This document shows, in pieces, positions 53,501 through 62,554 of a stretch of DNA of 64,000 nt. This DNA comes from Uloborus plumipes (Eukaryota > Arthropoda > Arachnida > Araneae > Uloboridae). Position numbers and translations under genes: made by a program. The DNA lies in the NCBI GenBank assembly GCA_038373865.1, contig JAXGGA010001181.1, positions 1 through 64,000 on the forward strand, given 5' to 3'. The notes under the pieces are model-generated. The model was not told the DNA's origin. It was given only the letters and a program-made list of their open reading frames with translations, and made no database searches. How positions within the stretch are numbered: the first letter of the stretch is position 1; each line of letters starts with the position of its first letter.

Positions 53501-54581
53501 TGGGAAAATGCTTCCATCTCTAAATTTTGTCCACCAGTGTATTTAACATGCTGCTTTTCGATCTGAAGCAAGAGACTGATTGATTTTAAGTTAAAGTAAT
53601 AGTATTCTACCGTACAAAAAAGTCTATTATGTTCGCATAGTTACAAGTACTAAACAACTAAACTGAACATGTAACTACGGAAACAAGTGGAAGAAGAACG
53701 TCGACTGAATAGCAAGTTTCTTGCCAACAATAGCGATACATATTAAGCTAAGACGTCTCCATAGGTTTTAAATACAACTTATATTCGGTAGCTATATTTT
53801 AACTGTAGTATCTCGAACAATTTCAACTTAGTCGTAAATTTAGAAAAGATCTCGGGTAAAATGTGAATCATTAAAACGAACTGTAGCTCTGAAAACTCGC
53901 ACATAAAGCTTGAATGTAGGGGGAGGGGGTGGGAGGGAACCGCATGGCAATATAAAGAAAATTTTAAAAAACTGTACGAGTAGATGTTGACGTTGGTGTA
54001 ATGATTTTCACGTGGCCTGGTAACGAGATAAAAAAAGATCGACTTCAAGGTGGAAACTAGAGGCTAATGAGGTTATAAAATGGTTAAAAATATCTTGACA
54101 AACGGCGCACGGAGCCACGCGATGAACAAAATACCATTTTTCAGAAGCACTTGTAGGCAGCATATGAAACATGCTGATATAGGATTCAAGCTTATTTTAG
54201 TTGGGTTCGAATAAATGACATCTCAATGCTCGCTCTTTAGCAGCACTTATTAGTATGATTTGAAATAAATTTTTGGTTCTCTAATTTGAAAACTACTGAA
54301 GGTAACTAAATGATTTCGAGATTTTTCGGGAAAAATACGACTCTACTCTATTCATTAAAAATATAGACTGAAAGTTAAAAAAAAAAAAAAAACAGGTTGC
54401 TGGAAGGTTTGCCGCTATGTCATGCTTGGTGATTTTCTTTGTAATTAAAAAATAATAATAATAATTACAAATAGGATTTGCATTTGCCTTCTGATTAGCA
54501 TCAAATTGTTCTTGTCCAAGCTAAACTCGAGATTGGCATCGCTAAATGGCGTAATTCTTTGTTTACATTTCCCCTGAACAG
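53501..54581. other. AT-rich non-coding stretch
   Basis: No gene or defined repeat is recognised. The 89-codon minus frame at 53779-54048 has no family resemblance. Confidence 0.4.
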
Positions 54582-54595
54582 AATACAGTGATTTC

Positions 54596-54821
54596 GTTCG
54601 TTCGTTTTCGGGCTATATGCCCAGGTTTTTTGATGAGGACTACAATCTAGTGTTTTGCCTTCGTTACATATGATTTTTATTACATATATCTTGTACAGAC
54701 AATGTATGAAAGAGTTACATCACAAAGGAAGGAGAGTACATCCGGAGCAAGGGTGGGAGTCGAACCCACCGTCTCAGAGTTATCGGCTACACGCCTTAGA
54801 CCGCTCGGCCACTGAGACCCC
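54596..54821 (-). mobile_element. tRNA-derived SINE with 14-bp target duplication
   Basis: Read on the minus strand it starts at 54821 with a tRNA-like head of 78 nt (54744-54821). The pol III A box TGGCCGAGCGG and B box GGTTCGACTCC are both clear. A tRNA-unrelated body of about 150 nt follows, ending in CGAACGAACGAA-type tetranucleotide repeats. The flanks are AATACAGTGATTTC (54582-54595) and AATACAGTAATTTC (54822-54835), 13 of 14 identical, as expected for LINE-driven insertion. The head resembles Leu/Ser-type tRNAs in the D-arm, but the acceptor and anticodon stems do not pair well, so it is a SINE head and not a working tRNA. Confidence 0.85.
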
Positions 54822-55036
54822 AATACAGTAATTTCAATCTTGCTTGCCTTCTTGTATTATATTGTCAATCGACGAAAGTAAAATGTTTTACAGACCTGGA
54901 CTCGTGCACATATAAACGTAACAAAATGTACAGAAAATACTCTGGTGATGTGAAGTGTAAACATAGATTTCTCAATACCATTTCAACACTTACTTAATTA
55001 ACTAGTTCTTTTTTATTCGTTACAGGATTGAAGACA

Positions 55037-55386
55037 CACTGCAAAATATGAACTGTTGTTTTTACAGCATAATACTGACAGCCGAGGTTCCAATTTGAAA
55101 CTGTAAAATGCACAGTAATAAACCGTAAAACTAGCAATTTTACAGTTTCTTACAGTAAAGTTAGCAATTATACAGTTCATTGCCGTAAAATTTACCTGTA
55201 TTATATTGCAAAAACAACAGTATAATCCTGGCAGCAGCAGAGGTTCTAGTTTAAAACTGTTAAATGCACGTTAATAAACTAAAATTAGCAATTTTAGAGT
55301 TTATTACTATAAGATTAGCAATTCTTAGTTTATTACCATAAAATTAGTTGTATTATACTGTAAAACAGTATTCATTTTTTACAGTG
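55037..55386 (-). mobile_element. CACTG foldback MITE, copy I (two modules)
   Basis: It starts CACTGCAAAATATGAACTG and ends TTCATTTTTTACAGTG. CA lies on both flanks (55035-55036 and 55387-55388). Blocks GACAGCCGAGGTTCCAATTT and GGCAGCAGCAGAGGTTCTAG mark two modules. Length is 350 bp, non-coding. Confidence 0.82.
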
Positions 55387-58300
55387 CAGATATTAAACAA
55401 AATTAGGATGACGTAAATTGGCATCTTGCTGCTCAACAGAATAGTTGCAGGTTTGACTAAAGTACGATTTTCCCAAACACACAAACTTTGTGGACTGCTA
55501 TATCTTAATACCATTTATTATAGTTCTATAGAACAACGCAGAACTGACAACTGTTTATTAGTCAGTTTTAAACCGAGAGATGCACTTTCCCCATAGCAAA
55601 CACATCCCTTTGTACATTATCCGTGTTATAAGTCAATAATTTACCAGCGTTATTGGGTTTAAATTCTTAAATTTATGTCCGAAACTTTAATGGTTACCCT
55701 TTTGCAGCAAAAGTCAGATGCAAGATGAAGAGCTGAAACAACTCTCCTCCAAATGTCGACGTCATTCCAAAACACTGACGTCATCACAAAGCAGAAACCA
55801 TTACAGCGAAATGAACAAGGCCTTTTATGCATTTGTTGCAAGTGTATTAGCTTAAGTGCGGATGTGTTTAAGAGGGCTTAGTTGTCGCCAACACTTTTAA
55901 GCAGCCAGAAATTCAGTGCTGGACTTTTCGGTCAAAATTCAGAAGCAGAACCAGCCTAATCAAATTATTTCGGTACAGATAAGCATAAACGAGCATTGGA
56001 ATGTAAAGTTAAGCTCACGCTGCGAGAAAAGCTTTGATACTCTGAATATTTAACCGATTCCCAAAATGGGAGAATAAATCTAGATCTTTTGATAAGAGAG
56101 TTGAAACTTTTCGAAACGTGTATGAAATATTTGGAGCGTGTTAATGTGATATTTACAGTACAGATGGCAGCACCTGTTCTCGCAATTATGAACATCAATT
56201 TTAGCTCACCCGCTAGTCGATTCTGTAACACATGTTTTATTAAATTACTAATGAAGCCAAATCCATCAAAATCGGTTTTATAATGGTGAAATGTGTTTGA
56301 AAGAATTTTTGAAACAAAAATAAAAATACTGTTACTTTCAATATTTTGGAACTGCTTAGACTAAAAACCACCTTGAAATATATTGTTTGTCTATTAATTT
56401 TCTTTGATTAAATAATACACAATCAAAAAAAAAAAAAATTGTATCACGTTATGCCCGTATTTTCTCGGATATTAAATGCAACATACAAATCAAAGAATGC
56501 TTACGAAAAAAAGGAAGAAAAACACATATCAGATGTAGTTAACTTATTTTCCTCTCGCAGGGCAAGCACATATCGTGCCAACTATTTCATGTGGGAAACT
56601 ATCATAAATGATGGGCCCATTTTTTAATTTGATAGAGTCTCTCCAATTTATTTAAAGAGGACGAAGAAATTTCGTTTTTAAAAAGCAAAAATATATATTT
56701 TTTAACCTTTTGGAACAAGCACTTTAAGTTTTTTACACCTGCACTATTTTTGTTTATTATTATTATTATTATTATTATTATTGTTATTATTATTTTAATT
56801 ATTATTATTTACTGTGAGCAAAATTCCACTCAAACTGAAAAGCAACCAAACTGCGTTTATTTAACAGTGAAAACATTTTAATTTAATTTACTCCTCATAT
56901 TATTCATAGCAGGTGCCGAAGATGAAAAAAATCTCTTCAGAGGTCAAAGAAGGCTTTTTAAATATAGTTATTCCAATCAATCCAACTGTCATAAAAACTA
57001 CGAATAAACTTTATCTAGAGCGGTTTATACGTCTAGTACTCCTATCGTACAAAACATTGCAATTTTGTGCAACTTTTCAATCAAAATTTAAAATCTAAAT
57101 TGTTTTATAACTTTCAAAACCTTCTAATGACCTTCGATGGGTGATATACTGTCATCGCTGGAAATTTGGTGAAAATCTGGAACAAACTGTAGTCGTGTGT
57201 ATGGAACAAACCCACTATACGTACACACAAATACTGAATACAAAGGATAAGTTTAAATACGTAAGGTAAAAACTTTTTAAGAGAATACTCTACCACCAAG
57301 AATGAAACCAGAACCGACTAGTTAAGCACTTTTGTTGCATTGTTGCAACAAAAGTGCTTAACTTACATAATTAAATAACATAATTAAACAATATATTAAG
57401 TCTTACGACACGACGCATGTATAAAGATACAAAGCGCTTGCAGTTCCATATATATTCTGTTACCTGGCAATCAGGTCGAATCTCGCTCCAGTTGAACTTC
57501 TTGCGACGTCGTTTACGACCAGTCACGTGAACAAAATCGCATCCAATTAACCAATCAGCTGCCAAATTCGCTACTAGTCAACGATAACGAAGTTAAATCT
57601 AAGTTGTACGGAAATCAAGCTAATTGTTTTCCAAACTTCATTGAGAAGTTCTACAAAACTGATACTATGCTACTTTTTTATGCTATCCGCACTTCGTTCG
57701 GGTATTCTACAAGTCTGATACATATCGCTGTTATTATTCTTCATTACATTTAAAAAAAAAAAAGGATTAGTCGCTTGTAGTTCACTTCCAGTTAATAATC
57801 TCAAACCATTTCGCCTTTATGTCGCAAGCGAGCAATACCGCAGACTGCGTCTCCATCAGTCGCCGTCTGCCCCTCGTAAAAGGACAGCACCAGACCTTTT
57901 GAATGCGGACAAAGGCACACTACGGCCATTCAGCCCGAGTTGTCGCGTTTGCGGGGGTGATGCCCCGAATTTACGAATCAGAGAACATTCTAATCAGAAT
58001 TCCTGCAGTCAATAAAGGGGATGCCGGCCAGCGGAGATTATTAGTGGAGTTTATTTAGGCCGAGAAGCCACGCTGCGATTGGCTTGGATGTCTAGAGGAT
58101 TCCTCTGGCGTGGATGTTCCAATAATGTTTAGGTTGTGGGACGTCATAAAGAAGCCCACATGGTGTAACGAAAGGGCACTTGAACTCTACATCGCTGGGG
58201 TGCAGCTTCTCGTTAGTGCGTTCGCAAGAAATGAATATAATGAATGTTGACATCTAGTTGAGGGTATAATTTCTTGAATTATATATTTTTTTCCCATTAA

Positions 58301-59315
58301 GTTTCTTTCCGTTGTGGTTAAGCTCTTTCTGAAGCTTTAGAGATGAAATTAATTAATTTATTATTCTTGTTATTTTTATTATTATTTTTAGTTACTTCAA
58401 GATTTGTTAAATCTGCGATTAAAGGAAAACGAAACCAAAATTTTTAATTTTCGTTAGATGATGGAATAATTAGTTCCAGCCAACAATAAATTGAAAATAT
58501 TAGAGCAAATCATTGCGGTTGAATTTTGTTTTATTGAATGACAGTCACAAGAACAAAATTTGAGGTAACTTTTTTTACTATCATGTTTTCACTATAGCTT
58601 AACATTGCCAATATTTTACTCCCAGAATCTTCTTTTATAATTTTTCTAACTAAAATATTGGCAAGGATTTTTTATTTTGGGATTTTGTTCAATCTAAAAG
58701 ACTAATTCTGGCACCTACCAGGAATCATTTCGCTTCGGATTAACGTCATAATCCCTCGTTCAAATCGTCTCCGCATAGAAGTTCTGCAAACGGAGATGGT
58801 TTGAGGAACGAGTAGCCAGGGCCGCTGAAAGGCCATATTAGCCCAGTTTGAAACAAGGGGCCTGGCTGGGACTCAGAGAAGTGTAAGTTTTATGAGTTTT
58901 ATGAGGGGAAGAGGCCCGGCGACCAAACTGACAGGGAGCCCAAGCCCAAACAGTCCTGGGAGTAATGACGTCATGCCGAAGCGGAATGCTACCGATTTTT
59001 TCTGAATTACGGTCCTGAATGTCGTGAAGACGTCATTAGTAAAAAGACATTCCGTGATATTTATTGCAAGACGCAGTTAGCTTTAAAAGCAAATTCTTGT
59101 ATTTGTAAATTACCAAAGTTGAGTACTAATTGTTCAAAATTTCACATCGAATAATGGAACAAAATAACTTTGTAGGAGAACATTGTGAAGCTGCTATAGA
59201 GAGTCTTGTATTACAGTGAAAAATTGTTAAGACAGTTGAATTACAAACTCCGCCCTTTTAATTCCAAATGAAATATCGAACAATCGTAACCAAGCAGCAA
59301 ATCTTCTCCCATATA
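55387..59315. other. Non-coding stretch with a unique GC-richer island
   Basis: No gene is recognised. A (TTA)n-type tract lies at about 56755-56812 and a hairpin at 57321-57362. From about 57780 to 58240, and more weakly 58690-59040, the sequence is near-balanced in composition and unique, containing ATTGG/CCAAT-type and GACGTCA-type words. No frame of 60 codons is open across 57780-58240, so it is not a long exon; a regulatory region is possible. Confidence 0.45.
57321..57362. repeat. Perfect hairpin, 19-bp stem, 4-nt loop
   Basis: GTTAAGCACTTTTGTTGCA, then loop TTGT, then the exact reverse complement. It is not flanked by a T-run that would suggest a terminator, and it is shorter than usual miRNA precursors. 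Confidence 0.9.
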
Positions 59316-60736
59316 CACTGCTCGACATTGAAAATGCAACACCAAGAAGGAGTGGTCAGAAATTGATGAAATTTGGTAAGAAGACAGAGACAGCATGGAA
59401 CAATAAGTGATATTTATTTCAAAATAAATAAGCAAAATTTAGAGCGAGGACGGCGTCGGCTCAGTAAGAAGTAGGACCCCCGCGGACAGCGATGCACGAA
59501 GAAACACGTCTAGGCATGGAGTCAATAAGCCTGCGGATGGTGTCCTGAGGGATGGCACTCCATTCCCTTTCAACCATTTGCCACAGTTCGTCCTCTGAAC
59601 GAGGCAGTGGCAGGTTCTGCAAACGGCGTCCAATCACGTCCCACACATGTTCGATTGGTGACAAGTCAGGAGAGTATGGTGGCCAGGAAAGCATCTGTAC
59701 ACCTCGTAGAGCATGTTGGCTGATTCGAGCACTGTGAGGCCGGGCGTTATCCTGTTGAAAAATTGCATTTGGCAGACCCTGAAGGTAGGGGATTGCCACC
59801 GGCCGCAGTACATTATCTACATATCGTTGGGCCGTCATAGTGCCCCGAATACGAACAAGAGGTGATACGGAATTGTATGCAATAGCGCCCCAAACCATTA
59901 TGCCACGTTGTCGCGCTGTGGGGCACTCCACAGTTACTGCCGGATTCCATCTTTCTCCACGTCAACGCCACACACGTATGCGATGACTATCGCTGGACAA
60001 ACAGAAGCGGGATTCATCTGAGAACACTACGGTTTGCCATTCTGCCATCCACGTCGCTCTGGTCCGGCACCATTCCAAACGTTGGAGTCTGAGCTGTGAG
60101 GTCAATGGCAGTCTTCTTAGCGGGTGCCGTGATTGCAGGCCACGTGCAACCAGTCGACGGGAAATGGTTCTGGTCGACACAGGCACATCCAGGGTACCTT
60201 GCACGTGCTGCAGAATCGACGTACAAGTGACTTGCGGGTCCGCCACAGCTTGTCGGTGAATCCGTCGATCCAAGCGGTCTGACGTCACTCTGGCTGCACC
60301 TGCACCCCTCAATGTGGCTACATTTCCTCTTTCCAAACATCTCCGACACAGCCGATGCACAGTGCTTGCATCCATGTGGGTATCAGCTGCAATTTGACGT
60401 ATGGACCAACCTCCCCCTTCTCAGTCCGATCACCATACCCCTTGTAAAGTCGTCTATATGCTGGAAGTGTCTTCATTGTGGACGGCGTGGCATTTCCTCC
60501 TATCACTCGTATCCTTCGAGACAAAAACCAAATTTCTCCGATAATTAGTCTGGCAGAAAAACCAACATGAACATAGCCCACTTTTCAACTTCATTCTCTT
60601 ATATCTTACTTCACGTGCGTCGGAGAGCTGCGCATTTCAGATCATTTGCATAACTCAGTGACGTGCGCCTACGGTAAAATTTGCATGAATTTCTGACCAC
60701 TCCTTCTTGGTGTTGCATTTTCAATGTCGAGCAGTG
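59316..60736 (-). mobile_element. Tc1-like DNA transposon, complete but with a broken transposase
   Basis: Terminal inverted repeats beginning CACTGCTCGACATTGAAAAT are identical for 49 bp at both ends. TA flanks both sides (59314-59315 and 60737-60738). Length is 1421 bp, typical for Tc1-like elements. The single gene is on the minus strand. The GC content is clearly above the neighbourhood. The intact ends suggest a fairly recent arrival. A copy like this could still be moved by an active relative. Confidence 0.95.
59461..60493 (-). pseudogene. Tc1-like transposase, inactivated by two stops and a frameshift
   Basis: The family enzyme binds its element's ends through paired helix-turn-helix domains and cuts and rejoins DNA with a DDE site in the nucleus. 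Reading from the start codon at 60493 (MPRRPQ), a TGA at 60473-60475 interrupts at codon 7. The frame then slips in the C/G run at about 60412-60417. The next frame carries the helix-turn-helix (IRQIAADTHMDASTVHRLCR), the linker, and VVFSDESRF with the first catalytic Asp. A TGA at 59962-59964 follows VWR, where the family has Arg, so CGA to TGA is likely. The remainder has FQQDNARPH (second Asp) and SPDLSPIEHVWD (Glu), and ends GGPTSY. About 344 codons in all, normal for the family. By my count 32 residues separate the second Asp and the Glu. Confidence 0.93.
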
Positions 60737-61739
60737 TAAAAGAACGTTTTTTTTTATTTTTTTTAAGAGAGAGAGAGAGGGAGTGAGAGAGATGCAAATT
60801 ATGAAATGTATACTAAAATGAAGGCTTTTATGGAGCCAGCTGCAATCATTGCTCTTTTGAACAACTTAAAATGATAGAGATAACTTGCACATAAAGGTCC
60901 CCCTTTCCCCCAGAAAGGTTCCTAAATCATAAAGTATGTGTGATCTTGTGATACTGAGCTATACAGCAGTGAGACGGTAAAGCAAAGTATCTGCAAATTT
61001 GTCATGTATTATTGCACAAACTTGCTTATTTTGTTTCCGCTGGAAAAAAAAAAAAAAACATCAAATTCCAACATCTTTCTTTTGTCAGTATCAAATACAC
61101 GACGCATTTATTCAAACATTTCAAGAATTCATTTTCGCAACTGTAGTGGTGTTTTGGATGTTCAGGGCAGTGTAACAGCATGAAAACAGTATAAAAGTCA
61201 GAAATAAACAAAGCGTGAGTAGTGCTTATTTCTGAACGATTCATTTGTTCTTTGTAATGAATCTTATCCTTCTCTTATTCGGTTTTAAATAGTTTCCAGT
61301 CTGTCCCATTCAAAATAAATAAATAAATAAATAATAACTGAGCAAATAAATAAGTATTTTTACGACGAAAAAACAGCTATTTATGGAACGACGTAAACAC
61401 ACATTTCCACCCAGCTAAAGTCCTGATTTTTAAATTTTTACAACAGTTCATTGCGGATTAATTTTCTGTTTCTAATGGCAAGTTATATTTGCGCGCGTTT
61501 GTGTGTGGGAGGGGGGGGACACTAAATCTAATAAACTACACTAAAATTGAGAAAGAGCATGTCCCATCATTACAATACATTACACGTACCTAGGCAACTG
61601 TTTTTCTTGATTTTGTCATTCCACATTTATCATTCATTAACTAATCGACTTAATTATTCATTTTCGCCATGCACGAATGTGAAATGAACGCTTTTGCTTT
61701 CGCCCCCCTCCCTGAAAGATAACGAGACGGGTTATCTCG

Positions 61740-61754
61740 AGCGCCCTCTAGCAG
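61740..61754 (-). promoter_or_regulatory. CTCF-like site
   Basis: On the minus strand CTGCTAGAGGGCGCT matches 13 of 15 positions of CCASYAGRKGGCRSY, with a perfect core CTAGAGGGCGC. Confidence 0.45.
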
Positions 61755-61778
61755 AACAATGTCGACTGTCATAAACCA

Positions 61779-61792
61779 CACGTGTGACGTCA
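61779..61792. promoter_or_regulatory. E-box abutting a CRE
   Basis: CACGTG is followed immediately by TGACGTCA: two perfect palindromic bZIP/bHLH sites end to end, 25 bp from the CTCF-like site. Confidence 0.4.
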
Positions 61793-61964
61793 GCGGGGGA
61801 AATGACCAAGGTCCTTTACGAGTTCAGGAGGGATATATTAGCTCGATTTCCAGCCGAGCATTGCGTTTCGCCGGACTCGGGGTCAGCCCGAGCGAATGAA
61901 TGTGAGCATTCGGAGGGAATAGCCCGGGAGCTAACTGTTGGAAAACTGCAAATCGTGATAAGAA

Positions 61965-61979
61965 GATGCCACTTGGTGG
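61965..61979 (-). promoter_or_regulatory. Weak CTCF-like site
   Basis: On the minus strand CCACCAAGTGGCATC agrees with 13 of 15 consensus positions but misses a core G. Confidence 0.25.
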
Positions 61980-62044
61980 GAATGTTGTTTAGGGCTATAC
62001 ATTGAAATTAAGACCCAGAGGCACTTTCAAAAACCGTTTTAATC

Positions 62045-62074
62045 CAAGATGGCGGCGTTTTTCAAAATGGCGGC
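62045..62074 (+). promoter_or_regulatory. Two YY1-like motifs
   Basis: CAAGATGGCGGC (62045-62056) and AAAATGGCGGC (62064-62074) match the YY1-type AAnATGGCGGC motif. A related AAATGGCCGC is present in every unit of the satellite that follows. Confidence 0.35.
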
Positions 62075-62554
62075 CTATGCTACTGCTTTTGTAAATTAAC
62101 TCACACAAAAAAGGTTTTTTATATCAAATTATATGTTTTTCAGGCCAAGGATTTCATTTAGTATGTTGAAAAAAAGCTAAATGTTCATTTTGATGTTTAT
62201 TTTTTATTTATTTTTAAGAATTATATTGTTTACGAGAAGACTACACGTAGTATCCAAAATCTTTTAGAAAGGTAGCCAAATTGCGACCGAAGAAAATAAA
62301 CTGGGAAACCTGGTGCGGTGGTAACCTAACCATGCTCAAATTAGTCTCCTAAGAACTCCACACACATCTCCCAGCGGTGCTGCTATTGTTAGAAGTACTC
62401 TGAGAAGGCCCGTTTAGTCTGCGGAGTTAGCGACAAAAACAGCCGAAATATTTCACTTCCGGATACCAGTGTGAAATTTGGTACAGAGCGTATGTACCTA
62501 AATAAGAACAAAAAACCGCCGGGAGACACTTAATCAGTGGTTTTGAACTCCCGT

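Larger units (their letters stand above)
60737..62554. other. Non-coding stretch with a promoter-like island at its right
   Basis: (GA)n-like sequence lies at 60768-60792 and an AAAT repeat near 61308-61332. From about 61660 to 62080 the sequence is GC-richer and carries the motifs listed separately. Overlapping it, a 73-codon plus frame (61784-62005) has no recognisable domain. Confidence 0.45.

Noticed and set aside
54744..54821. Functional tRNA gene
   Set aside because: A and B boxes are good, but the acceptor and anticodon stems do not pair well, and the unit is the head of a SINE with target duplication.
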